DNA of 64,000 nucleotides from Agromyces albus. Its GTDB lineage: Bacteria > Actinomycetota > Actinomycetes > Actinomycetales > Microbacteriaceae. Each line of letters starts with the position of its first letter. Positions within the stretch are counted from its first letter, which is position 1. The notes beneath the pieces were generated by a model, which saw nothing but the letters and a program-made list of their open reading frames with translations, ran no database searches and was not told the origin of the DNA. Location of the stretch: assembly GCF_004134825.1 (NCBI RefSeq), contig NZ_SDPN01000010.1, positions 1 to 64,000 of the forward strand. The letters are read 5' to 3'. Positions 17,353 to 25,361 of the stretch are shown here, in pieces. The position numbers were made by a program, and so were the translations under genes.

Positions 17353-18138
17353 TCAGCCCTCGAGCACGAGCGCGAGCGACGTGTCGCCGCACGGCACGAT
17401 GGTAGCGCCGCTCGGCAGCACCGCGGCATCCGTCTCCGTGACCGCATTGCGCAACGGCGTGAGCGCGTCGACGAGGCCGTCGAGCCGGAGCAGGGCACCC
17501 GTGGCACGATGCGGGTCGGTCGAGGTGACGATGCGGCCCGAGGCGTTCACGAGGGAGCACGGATGCCCCGACTCGCGGATCACCGGAAGCAGCACGCGCT
17601 CGAGGCGCGCGACGTAGAGGTCGGTTCCGACCATGCCCGCGAGCTCTCCGGCGGCCATCACGGGCGTCGTGATCGTGACGGTGTAGTCGTCGGTGCAGAG
17701 GTAGTCGACGTACGGGCCGGTGAGGTGCCGGGTGCCGGTGCGCTCGGGCACCCGCCACCACTCGAGCGTCGTGTAGTCGCGGAATTGCTCGGAGTCGGGG
17801 TCGTTCACCGCGTCGAGGCGGCGAAGCCCGGCGTCGGGCGCCGCGCGGAAGGTGTTCGCGCCGCTCAGCCACCACGCGAGGTGCCACGGTGCGTCGAGGA
17901 GGAATCCCGGCGTCGCGACGAATCCGGCTCCCGTGATGAGGCTGCCGGGTCGCTCGAGCTCGGGAGCCACGAGGGCGGCGATGATCGGGTCGAGCGTCGC
18001 CGCTCGTGGCTCGGGTTCGGTCGCGATCGCGCGCTCGACCGCGTCGCGCCAGCCATCGATCATCGCGAAGACGGGATCGATGGTCGAGGCGATGCGCTGC
18101 GCGATCAGTTGCGCGGTGACATCGACGGTGACGGTCAT
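17353..18138 (-). CDS. soluble Cache-domain protein
   Basis: A 261-residue protein resembling a dCache ligand-binding module: a long N-terminal helix, then a WW/DYTTLEWWRVPERTG pocket region and a TPVMAAGELAGMVGTDLYV strand pair. No signal peptide, membrane segment or output domain is visible, which is unusual because Cache domains normally sit outside the membrane in sensor kinases and chemoreceptors. ATG 18138 overlaps the gntR stop (ATGA) and is preceded by AAGGAGG. A cytoplasmic ligand-binding partner of the GntR regulator or transporter is an inference. Confidence 0.7.
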   Translation of the reverse strand: MTVTVDVTAQLIAQRIASTIDPVFAMIDGWRDAVERAIATEPEPRAATLDPIIAALVAPELERPGSLITGAGFVATPGFLLDAPWHLAWWLSGANTFRAAPDAGLRRLDAVNDPDSEQFRDYTTLEWWRVPERTGTRHLTGPYVDYLCTDDYTVTITTPVMAAGELAGMVGTDLYVARLERVLLPVIRESGHPCSLVNASGRIVTSTDPHRATGALLRLDGLVDALTPLRNAVTETDAAVLPSGATIVPCGDTSLALVLEG

Positions 18139-18959
18139 GCCGCGCCTCCTTCCGTTCGTTCGGCGACGGATGCCCCTGGCGGCCCGGTTGCCCCGGACGC
18201 CCCTGGCGGTTCGCTCGCCTCGAGCCGCACCTTCTCTTCGATGAGCCATTCGACGGCCGAGGCGATGTGCTCGGTCGTCACCCGGCGGGCCCGCTCGGGC
18301 TCCACCGCTCGGATCGCCTCGATCACCTCGAGTCGCGCCTGCCTGCTCCGGTCACGATAGTCCTGCTCACGCATGCAGAGCCAGAGCAGGCTTCCGGTCT
18401 CGGCCTGCAGGCGCAGCTCCTCGTGCACGAGTCGGGGCGACTGGCTGACCGCGGCGATCTCCAATTGGAAGCGCCCGACGGCCCGTCGGGCGCCACCCGG
18501 GGTCGTGAGGTCGGCGCGCTCGTCGATCTCGACGAGGCTCTGCACGTCGTCGTCGCTCGCGCGATCTGCCGCGACCTCGGCGGCCATGCCGGCGATCGCC
18601 GCGTAGTGCAGTGAGAGGTCGCGCAGCTCGATGCGGCTCTGCGCTCGCACGCGCTCGTCGACCATTCGCGTGGTCGCGTCGCGGTCGTGGGTGACGAAGC
18701 TACCGCCGTCGCGACCGCGCCGGGTGAGCACGAGACCCTTGTCGCGCAACGACTCGAGCGCCTCGCGCGCCGTGACGACGGCCACGCCGAGGCTGCGGGC
18801 GAGCTCGGATTCGCTCGGCAGGCGCTCGCCGTCGCGCAGCACGCCCGCGACGATGGCGTCGGTCAGGCGCTGCTCCACGAGCTCGGCGCGACCGGCGGCG
18901 TCGAGCGGGGAGAAGACGACCGCGCGCGTGGCGTCGGAGCGTCCGGTGGCCTGCGGCAT
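18135..18959 (-). CDS. GntR family regulator (FadR/FCD subclass)
   Basis: A 274-residue regulator. The N-terminal GntR winged helix is at residues about 18-85 (LPSESELARSLGVAVVTAREALESL), and the helical C-terminal FCD-like ligand domain has the metal-binding type helices. It is divergent from the PotABCD-like transporter operon. A perfect 20-base dyad (two arms around TT) lies just upstream of that operon and is its probable operator. Translation is coupled to the Cache protein. ATG 18959 has GGAGG 4 bases upstream; ATG 18974 is possible. Confidence 0.88.
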   Translation of the reverse strand: MPQATGRSDATRAVVFSPLDAAGRAELVEQRLTDAIVAGVLRDGERLPSESELARSLGVAVVTAREALESLRDKGLVLTRRGRDGGSFVTHDRDATTRMVDERVRAQSRIELRDLSLHYAAIAGMAAEVAADRASDDDVQSLVEIDERADLTTPGGARRAVGRFQLEIAAVSQSPRLVHEELRLQAETGSLLWLCMREQDYRDRSRQARLEVIEAIRAVEPERARRVTTEHIASAVEWLIEEKVRLEASEPPGASGATGPPGASVAERTEGGAA

Positions 18960-19055
18960 CCCACCTCCCGGCATCCGTGCTCGCGATTCTGTGACATGAC
19001 CGTAACACGGGCCTCTGGACATTTACATCTGGAGTCATATGATTTTGGAATCACG

Positions 19056-19075
19056 AACATCTGGTTCCAGATGTT
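19056..19075. promoter_or_regulatory. candidate GntR operator before the PotABCD-like operon
   Basis: AACATCTGGTTCCAGATGTT, a 20-base inverted repeat with arms of 9 bases around a central TT, ends 22 bases before the ATPase start codon. An additional ACATCTGG half-site lies at 19025-19032. The divergent GntR gene is the obvious candidate binder. Confidence 0.7.
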
Positions 19076-19097
19076 TTGGAATGTCGAAGGAGATCCC

Positions 19098-20141
19098 ATG
19101 ACCGACGCGCAGCCGGCCATCCGCCTGACGGGGCTCACCAAGGAGTTCGGCTCGGTCACCGCCGTCGATCACGTCGACCTCGAGATCGCGGCCGGCGAGT
19201 TCTTCTCGATGCTCGGCCCCTCGGGCTCGGGCAAGACCACCGTGCTGCGCCTCATCGCGGGCTTCGAGCAACCCAGCGGCGGCACGATCGAGCTCTTCGG
19301 GCACGACGTCACGAAGCGCGCGCCGTTCGATCGCGACGTCAACACGGTGTTCCAGGACTACGCGCTCTTCCCGCACATGAACGTGCTCGACAACGTCGCC
19401 TACGGCCTCCGCGTGCGCGGCATCGGCCGCAAGGAGCGCAACGAGCGGGCGATGCGCGCGCTCGCCGCGGTTCGGCTCGAGCAGATGGCCGCTCGCAAGC
19501 CCTCGCAGCTCTCGGGCGGGCAGCGACAGCGCGTCGCACTTGCCCGCGCGACCGTGGTCGAGCCGAAGGTGCTGCTGCTCGACGAGCCGCTCGGCGCCCT
19601 CGACCTCAAGCTCCGCGAGCAGATGCAGGTCGAGCTCAAGGAGATCCAGCGCGAGCTCGGCATCACCTTCATCTTCGTGACGCACGACCAGGAGGAGGCG
19701 CTCACCCTCTCCGACCGCATCGCCGTCTTCAACGACGGCCGCATCGAACAGCTCGGCACGCCCGCCGAGCTCTACGAGCGACCCGGCTCCCGATTCGTCG
19801 CCGACTTCGTCGGCACCTCGAACCTCCTCGACGACGAGCGCTCGCTCGCACTCCTCGGCCGAGCAGGCGAGCACTCCGTGCGTCCCGAGAAGATGATCGT
19901 CGGCACGGCAGAGCAGTCGGGCGACGGGGTTCGCAACGCGTGGGGCACCGTGGTCGAGGCGATCTACCTCGGCAGCGGCATCCGTCTCGTCGTCGACCTC
20001 GACGCCGGCACCCGCGTGACCGTGCTCGAACAGAACGACCGGCACCGGGCGCACGACGACGAGCGCGGCGACCGCGTCGTCGTGAGCTGGCACGACGCCG
20101 ACGTCGTCGCGCTCGCGACGGTGACGGATGCGGCGGCGTGA
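19098..20141 (+). CDS. ABC transporter ATP-binding protein, PotA-like
   Basis: A 347-residue importer ATPase. Walker A GPSGSGKTT, signature LSGGQRQRVALARA, Walker B VLLLDEPLGALD and the H-loop THDQEEAL are all present, followed by a C-terminal TOBE-like regulatory domain. This is the architecture of spermidine/putrescine-type ABC ATPases. It is first gene of an operon with lipoprotein, two permeases and a deaminase. AAGGAG precedes ATG 19098. The polyamine assignment is by family only; the deaminase neighbour suggests a nitrogenous base or nucleoside instead. Confidence 0.9.
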   Translation: MTDAQPAIRLTGLTKEFGSVTAVDHVDLEIAAGEFFSMLGPSGSGKTTVLRLIAGFEQPSGGTIELFGHDVTKRAPFDRDVNTVFQDYALFPHMNVLDNVAYGLRVRGIGRKERNERAMRALAAVRLEQMAARKPSQLSGGQRQRVALARATVVEPKVLLLDEPLGALDLKLREQMQVELKEIQRELGITFIFVTHDQEEALTLSDRIAVFNDGRIEQLGTPAELYERPGSRFVADFVGTSNLLDDERSLALLGRAGEHSVRPEKMIVGTAEQSGDGVRNAWGTVVEAIYLGSGIRLVVDLDAGTRVTVLEQNDRHRAHDDERGDRVVVSWHDADVVALATVTDAAA

Positions 20142-20198
20142 CAGCTGCGTGAACAGACCAGCACCACACGGCACACCACACAGATACAGGAGAGAACC

Positions 20199-21386
20199 AT
20201 GAAGCGCATTCCCCCCACGGCACGCCGTGGCGCGGCGACAGTGGGCCTCGCGATCGCCTCGATCGCGCTGCTCACCGCTTGCGGCACGACGGCGGCCAAC
20301 GATGGAGGCGGCGAGGCGGCCGAAGAGCTCGGCGAATTCGAGGGCCAGGTCTCGCTCCTCGCGTGGCCCGGCTACGTCGAGGACGGCACGAACGATCCCG
20401 CCGTTGACTGGGTCACCCCCTTCGAGGAGGAGACCGGTTGCGAGGTCACCTCGAAGACCTACGGCACGTCGGATGAGGCGTTCAACCTCATGAAGACGGG
20501 CGAGTACGACGTGGTCGCGGCATCCGGTGACGCCTCCTTGCGTCTCGTCGCCGCCGGCGACGTCGCGCCCGTGAACACCGACCTCATCCCGAACTACGAG
20601 GGCATCTACGACTTCCTGAAGATGCAGTCGTGGAACTCGGTCGACGGCGAGGCCTACGGCGTGCCGCACGGCTACGGCGCGAACCTGCTCATGTACAACA
20701 CCGAGGTGTTCCCCGAGGCGCCCACCTCATGGGACGTCGTCTTCGACAAGGCGAGCGAGAACTCCGGCAAGGTCACGGCCTACGACTCGCCCATCTACAT
20801 CGCGGATGCCGCGGTGTACCTCATGCACCACCAGCCCGACCTCGGTATCGAGAACCCGTACGCGCTCGACGAGACGCAGTTCCAGGCGGCCGTCGACCTG
20901 CTGAAGGAGCAGCGCGCGCACATCGGCGAGTACTGGTCGGACTACCTCAAGGAGATCCAGGCGTTCGAGACCGGCGACACCGTCGTCGGCACGAGCTGGC
21001 AGGTCATCCAGAACGTGCTCGAGGGCTCGGGAGCGCCGACCGCGGTCACGCTGCCCGAGGAGGGCACGACCGGTTGGTCCGACACGTGGATGATCGCGTC
21101 GGAGGCGAAGAACCCGAACTGCGCGTACGCCTGGCTCGACTACATCGCGAGCCCCGAGGCGAACGCCCAGGCGACCGAGTACTTCGGCGAGGCGCCGTCG
21201 AACGAGGCCGCGTGCGAGTTCCGCTCCGAGGGATCGTGCGAGGCGTTCCACGCCGGTGACGAGGAGTACGCATCGCAGATCTGGTACTGGTCGACCCCGA
21301 TCGCCGAGTGCCTCGACGGGCGCACGGACGTCGAGTGCGTCGACTACTCCGGCTGGACCGAGGCCTGGTCGGAGATCAAGGGCTGA
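20199..21386 (+). CDS. ABC transporter substrate-binding lipoprotein, PotD-like
   Basis: A 395-residue lipoprotein with lipobox LTAC (Cys28). The mature part has the LLAWPGYVEDG opening and VPHGYGANLLMYNTEV segment typical of the spermidine/putrescine-binding superfamily. It binds substrate outside the membrane for the two permeases that follow. AGGAGAG lies upstream of ATG 20199. It shares a base with the next gene (TGATG). Unusually it holds five Cys in the C-terminal half (NPNCAYAW, ACEFRSEGSCEAF, ECL, ECV), possibly disulfides. Confidence 0.88.
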   Translation: MKRIPPTARRGAATVGLAIASIALLTACGTTAANDGGGEAAEELGEFEGQVSLLAWPGYVEDGTNDPAVDWVTPFEEETGCEVTSKTYGTSDEAFNLMKTGEYDVVAASGDASLRLVAAGDVAPVNTDLIPNYEGIYDFLKMQSWNSVDGEAYGVPHGYGANLLMYNTEVFPEAPTSWDVVFDKASENSGKVTAYDSPIYIADAAVYLMHHQPDLGIENPYALDETQFQAAVDLLKEQRAHIGEYWSDYLKEIQAFETGDTVVGTSWQVIQNVLEGSGAPTAVTLPEEGTTGWSDTWMIASEAKNPNCAYAWLDYIASPEANAQATEYFGEAPSNEAACEFRSEGSCEAFHAGDEEYASQIWYWSTPIAECLDGRTDVECVDYSGWTEAWSEIKG

Positions 21387-22288
21387 TGACGTCGACCCCC
21401 GCGGAGCTCCGTCCTCGTCGCACAGCGGCGAGGGCGGGCTCCGTCTTCCTCAGCACGCACCCGCGGGCTCGGCTCGCGCTGCTGCTCAGCGCACCGCTCT
21501 TCTGGCTCGGGCTCGTCTACATCGTGGCGCTCGTGCTGCTGCTCGTGACCGCGTTCTGGTCGGTCGACAGCTTCACGGGGCAGATCAGCCAGACGTGGAC
21601 GCTCGACAACATCCTCACCGTCATCACGGGCTCGCTCTACCAGACGGTGACCCTGCGCACCCTCGGCGTCGCGCTGCTCGTGACCCTCATCGACGTTGCG
21701 CTCGCGCTGCCGATCGCGTTCTACATGGCGAAGGTCGCGACGCCGCGGATGCAACGCATCCTCGTCATCGCGGTGCTCACGCCGCTCTGGGCTTCGTATC
21801 TGGTCAAGGCGTACGCGTGGCGCTCGGTGCTCTCGCAAGACGGGATCCTCGAGTGGCTCGTCGCACCCTTCGGCGGACACACCCCGGGTTACGGACTGCC
21901 CGCCACGATCATCACGCTCGCCTACCTGTGGCTGCCCTACGTGATCCTCCCGATCTATGCGGGCCTCGAGCGCGTGCCCGACTCGTTGCTCGAGGCATCC
22001 GGAGACCTCGGCGGCAAGACCTGGTCGACACTGCGGCTCGTCGTCTTCCCGCTCGCGCTGCCGGCGATCATCGCCGGCACGATCTTCAGCTTCTCGCTCT
22101 CCCTCGGCGACTACATCACGGTGAACATCGTGGGCGGCGCGAACCAGATGCTCGGCAACCTCGTCTACACGAACGTCGGTGCGGCGAACAACCTGCCACT
22201 GGCATCCGCGATCGCCCTCATCCCGATCGTCATCATCTTCGGCTACCTCTTCCTCGTGCGCCGCACCGGTGCGCTCGACAACCTCTAG
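21386..22288 (+). CDS. ABC transporter permease, PotB-like
   Basis: A 300-residue permease with six membrane segments and the EAA loop in EASGDLGGKTWSTLRLVVFPLALPA. It forms the membrane channel with the following PotC-like subunit. ATG 21386 overlaps the preceding stop by one base, which argues for this start rather than upstream in-frame codons. Confidence 0.9.
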   Translation: MTSTPAELRPRRTAARAGSVFLSTHPRARLALLLSAPLFWLGLVYIVALVLLLVTAFWSVDSFTGQISQTWTLDNILTVITGSLYQTVTLRTLGVALLVTLIDVALALPIAFYMAKVATPRMQRILVIAVLTPLWASYLVKAYAWRSVLSQDGILEWLVAPFGGHTPGYGLPATIITLAYLWLPYVILPIYAGLERVPDSLLEASGDLGGKTWSTLRLVVFPLALPAIIAGTIFSFSLSLGDYITVNIVGGANQMLGNLVYTNVGAANNLPLASAIALIPIVIIFGYLFLVRRTGALDNL

Positions 22289-22297
22289 GGATCACGG

Positions 22298-23095
22298 ATG
22301 CGACTCTCCCGCCTCTCCCGCACGACGCTCGGTCTCGTGACCGGGCTCATCCTCCTGGTCGTCTACGTGCCGCTGCTCGTCGTGCTCGTGAACTCGTTTT
22401 CGACGTCGACGTCGCTCACGTGGCCGCCGCCGGGCCTCACGCTCGAGTGGTGGGGGCGCGCGTTCCGGAGTGCCGGCGCCCTCGAGGCCGTCGGCACGAG
22501 CGTGCAGGTCGCGATCGTCTCGACGATCATCTCGCTCGTGCTCGGCACGCTCATCTCGCTCGCGCTCCAGCGATTCGAGTTCTTCGGCCGCGAGGCGATC
22601 AGCCTGCTCATCATCCTGCCGATCGCGCTGCCGGGCATCATCACGGGCATCGCGCTCAACAACTTCTTCCGCACGATCATGGGCGTGCCGCTCTCGATCT
22701 GGACGGTCGTCATCGCCCACGCGACGTTCTGCATCGTCACGGTCTTCAACAACGTCATCGCGCGACTGCGGCGACTCGGCACGAATCTCGAGGAGGCCTC
22801 GGCCGACCTCGGCGCCGGAGTGTGGACGACGTTCCGGCTCGTGACGTTCCCGCAGTTGCGCTCGGCGCTGTTGGCGGGTGGTCTGCTGGCGTTCGCACTC
22901 TCGTTCGATGAGATCATCGTCACGACGTTCACGGCGGGGTCGGGCGTGACGACGCTGCCGATCTTCATTCTGAACAACATGTTCCGGCCGAGCCAGGCGC
23001 CGATCGTGGCGGTCATCGCGGTCGTGCTCGTACTCGTGTCGATCCTCCCGATCTACATCGCGCAGCGGCTGTCGGGCTCTGAGCAGCGGCGCTGA
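22298..23095 (+). CDS. ABC transporter permease, PotC-like
   Basis: A 265-residue permease with about six membrane helices and the EAA loop EEASADLGAGVWTTFRLVTFPQLR. Second permease of the importer, 9 bases after its partner. Size and pattern match PotC/YdcV-type subunits. Confidence 0.9.
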   Translation: MRLSRLSRTTLGLVTGLILLVVYVPLLVVLVNSFSTSTSLTWPPPGLTLEWWGRAFRSAGALEAVGTSVQVAIVSTIISLVLGTLISLALQRFEFFGREAISLLIILPIALPGIITGIALNNFFRTIMGVPLSIWTVVIAHATFCIVTVFNNVIARLRRLGTNLEEASADLGAGVWTTFRLVTFPQLRSALLAGGLLAFALSFDEIIVTTFTAGSGVTTLPIFILNNMFRPSQAPIVAVIAVVLVLVSILPIYIAQRLSGSEQRR

Positions 23096-23110
23096 CTGCG
23101 AGGAGGCAGA

Positions 23111-23731
23111 ATGTCCGGTATGGATGCCTCCCTCGCCACCGACTTCTCCGCGTCGCTGCCCTCGTGGCTCGTCGACGACCTTGCCACGCTCGCTGCGTCG
23201 CCGCTCGACACCCCCGAGGATCGGATGCGGCTCGTGAACGAGCTCGCCGATCGCAACTGGCGTGCGGGCAACGGCGGGCCGTTCGCGGCGATCGTCGTCG
23301 ACGCGGCATCCGGAGCCCTCGTCTCGATGGGCGTGAACGTGGTGCTCGCGAGCGGGATCACCTCGATGCACGCCGAGGTCATGGCGCTGAGCCTCGCGCA
23401 GCGCGCGGTCGGCCGGTGGGATCTCGGCGCGGGCGGCGCCGACCTCGAGCTCATCGTCAACTGGCGGCCATGCGTGATGTGTTACGGCGCGACGATGTGG
23501 TCGGGCGTGCGGCGGCTCACGATCGCGGGCGAGGGGGCGGAGCTCGAGCGGCTGACGGGCTTCGACGAGGGGCCGATGACGGAGGACTGGGACGGCGAGT
23601 TCGAGCGGCGCGGAATCAAGGTGTCGGTCGGCGTCGGACACGACGACGCGATCGAGGTGTTCCGCGCCTATGGGGCGTCGGACGCGGTCGTCTACAACGC
23701 GCGCGGCTTGACCGAGACCGGCGGGGCGTAG
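23111..23731 (+). CDS. nucleoside/base deaminase (cytidine-deaminase superfamily)
   Basis: A 206-residue zinc hydrolase. H87-A-E89 supplies the first zinc ligand and proton shuttle, and P-C121-V-M-C124 gives the other two ligands. This is the guanine/cytosine/tRNA-adenosine deaminase-like fold. Substrate unknown. As the last gene of a transporter operon it probably deaminates the imported compound, releasing ammonia. It ends 4 bases before the convergent MarR gene. A neighbouring N-rich substrate would agree with GntR-FCD control; this is inference. Confidence 0.85.
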   Translation: MSGMDASLATDFSASLPSWLVDDLATLAASPLDTPEDRMRLVNELADRNWRAGNGGPFAAIVVDAASGALVSMGVNVVLASGITSMHAEVMALSLAQRAVGRWDLGAGGADLELIVNWRPCVMCYGATMWSGVRRLTIAGEGAELERLTGFDEGPMTEDWDGEFERRGIKVSVGVGHDDAIEVFRAYGASDAVVYNARGLTETGGA

Positions 23732-23735
23732 CGGT

Positions 23736-24338
23736 TCACTCGGTCTCATCCGCGCGGTCGGTGCCGCGGTCGCGATCAGCACCGTGGGCGTGTCCGTGCG
23801 GTAGTCCGTGCCCATGCCCATGCCCGTGCTCGCTGCGGTGGGCGACGCCGTGGCCATGCTCGCCCGGTCGGCCGTGGCCGAACGAGCGGCCGTGCTTGCG
23901 CGGCATCCGCTCGTCGTCGCTCCAGCCGAGTTGGCGGGCGATGGCCTCGAGCGAGCTCATGGTGGTGGCGAAGTCCTCGGGGCTGACCGCGTCGGCGATG
24001 GTGGCGCGGAGTGAGGAGACGCGGCCATGCAGTGAGTGCAGGGCGGCGTCGCCGGCCTCGGTCAGGCTCCAGGAGCGGGGTTCGCCGGTGACCCAGCCGC
24101 GCTCGATGAGCGGTGCAATGCGCTCGGGGCGCGCCGCGAGCCGGTCGATCATGCGCGGGTCGGAGACGGTGCCGGCGATGAGGTTCAGCCGGCGCCAATC
24201 GCGGCGGCTGATGCCCTCGGCGGCGAAGAGGTCGCGCATCGTGTCGTCGAGGCGACGGTCGATGACGCGGAGCCAGTAGCCGAGGGGCCGCGGGCTCGTG
24301 GGGACGGTGGTGTCGTTGTGGTTGTCGTGGGTGGTCAT
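23736..24338 (-). CDS. MarR-like regulator with histidine-rich C-terminal tail
   Basis: A 200-residue protein. Residues about 18-145 look like a MarR-type winged helix (LGYWLRVIDRRLDD, then WRRLNLIAG, LIERGWVTG, and a WSLTEAGDAALHSLHGR wing). The last 50 residues are packed with His-Gly pairs (HGHGHGHGLPHGHAHG). Such tails usually bind Ni, Zn or Cu. It is divergent from a second His-rich MarR gene with a palindromic operator between them. Start: ATG 24338, behind GGAAGGA; longer in-frame starts are less likely. Confidence 0.75.
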   Translation of the reverse strand: MTTHDNHNDTTVPTSPRPLGYWLRVIDRRLDDTMRDLFAAEGISRRDWRRLNLIAGTVSDPRMIDRLAARPERIAPLIERGWVTGEPRSWSLTEAGDAALHSLHGRVSSLRATIADAVSPEDFATTMSSLEAIARQLGWSDDERMPRKHGRSFGHGRPGEHGHGVAHRSEHGHGHGHGLPHGHAHGADRDRGTDRADETE

Positions 24339-24459
24339 GGGTGTTCCTTCCGTGACGCGGTGCGCGTCGGTGTTGCGGACGGCACTCGAGGCTCGCCCGC
24401 TGTGGGAGGTGCTCACGGGCGGCGGATCCGCTCACGCCCGTGTCGGGCACCTGATCAAT

Positions 24460-24485
24460 TACATGCACTATTACATGTGCATGTA
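24460..24485. promoter_or_regulatory. palindromic operator between the two His-rich MarR genes
   Basis: TACATGCAC (24460-24468) and GTGCATGTA (24477-24485) are perfect 9-base inverted arms around 8 bases; two more ACAT copies follow. The right arm overlaps a TAGACT -10 element (24484-24489) located 7 bases before the + strand start codon, so binding would block a leaderless transcript. Confidence 0.7.
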
Positions 24486-24496
24486 GACTTACATAC

Positions 24497-25201
24497 ATGA
24501 ACGGATCGCGTCAAGTGCCGCCCGGCGAACGCTCAGAGTCGGATGACGCGCCCGACCACAACGATCCGGTAGCCATCATCGAAGCCGCCCTCGTCACGAT
24601 GCGCCGCGATCAGGGCCGGCGTCGGCTGCAGCGCCGCGCCGAGGCGATCGAGCACGGGTCCGGGCACGCGCGCGGGCATGGCGATGGCCCCAGTTCCGGG
24701 CATGCTCACGCGCGCGATGAGCACCCGCGCGACGAGCACTTTCGTGGACACGGCCACCAACGTGGCGGCCGCCGGCCGGGCGGGCCGGACACCGACGGCG
24801 CCGAGGGCGACACGGGGCTGCGGCATCCGCATCTCCACGGCGGCCGCCGCGGGGATGGACTCGCGCAGGCCGCGCGCTTCCGCTTGCTCGACGCCCTCGA
24901 GGGCACCGAGCGCCCGCCGTCGGTCAGCGAGCTCGCCGACGCGATCGGGGTCGACCAGCCGCGCGCGAGCCGTCTCGTGCAAGCGGCGGTCGAGGCAGGC
25001 CACGCTCGGCGCGAGGTCGACCCGGTCGATGCGCGTCGCAGCGCGATCGTGCTCACCGCGGCGGGCCGAAAGCTCCTCGCCGACGCGCGGGGCACGCGCC
25101 GCGACGCCGTCGTGACCGCGCTCGCCGAGTTCACCCCCGAGGAGCGGGCCGAGCTCGCCCGCTTGCTCTCACGCTTTGTGGCGGCCTGGCCGCGCGACTG
25201 A
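24497..25201 (+). CDS. MarR family regulator with histidine-rich N-terminal region
   Basis: A 234-residue regulator. Residues about 52-118 form a His/Gly/Arg-rich low-complexity segment (HARGHGDG, HAHARDEHPRDEHFRGHGH, HPHLHGG). A MarR winged helix follows at about 125-230 (ARFRLLDALEG, SVSELADAIGVDQPRASRLVQAAVEAG, then the DARRSAIVLTAAG wing). The start is probably leaderless: TAGACT ends 7 bases before ATG. Together with the divergent gene this looks like a metal- or acid-sensing pair, but no target gene is adjacent besides themselves. Confidence 0.82.
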   Translation: MNGSRQVPPGERSESDDAPDHNDPVAIIEAALVTMRRDQGRRRLQRRAEAIEHGSGHARGHGDGPSSGHAHARDEHPRDEHFRGHGHQRGGRRPGGPDTDGAEGDTGLRHPHLHGGRRGDGLAQAARFRLLDALEGTERPPSVSELADAIGVDQPRASRLVQAAVEAGHARREVDPVDARRSAIVLTAAGRKLLADARGTRRDAVVTALAEFTPEERAELARLLSRFVAAWPRD

Positions 25202-25240
25202 CCCGCTCGATCACGCGCGCCGAACGTTCGACGGGCCAGG

Positions 25241-25320
25241 TTCGGAGGACTTCGGGCACTTGGTAGGACGGACGCGCGGCTCCGCGTCCTACGAATCGGC
25301 CGAAGTCCGCCAAAACCGAA
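25241..25320. repeat. 80-base nested palindrome
   Basis: Nested arms: TTCGG/CCGAA outside, GGACTTCGG (25247-25255)/CCGAAGTCC (25300-25308), GTAGGACG (25263-25270)/CGTCCTAC (25285-25292) and CGCGG/CCGCG at the centre. It lies between the convergent MarR and MFS genes. It may be a bidirectional terminator or an extragenic palindrome of a second family; it does not match the 40-base repeat family. Confidence 0.75.
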
Positions 25321-25361
25321 GCAGCATCTCGCAAACCCGAAGCAAGGTCATGCTGCCGACC

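Noticed and set aside
22292-23857. A 521-codon minus-strand frame opposite PotC and the deaminase
   Set aside because: Highly charged low-complexity translation, antisense to two genes with intact motifs.
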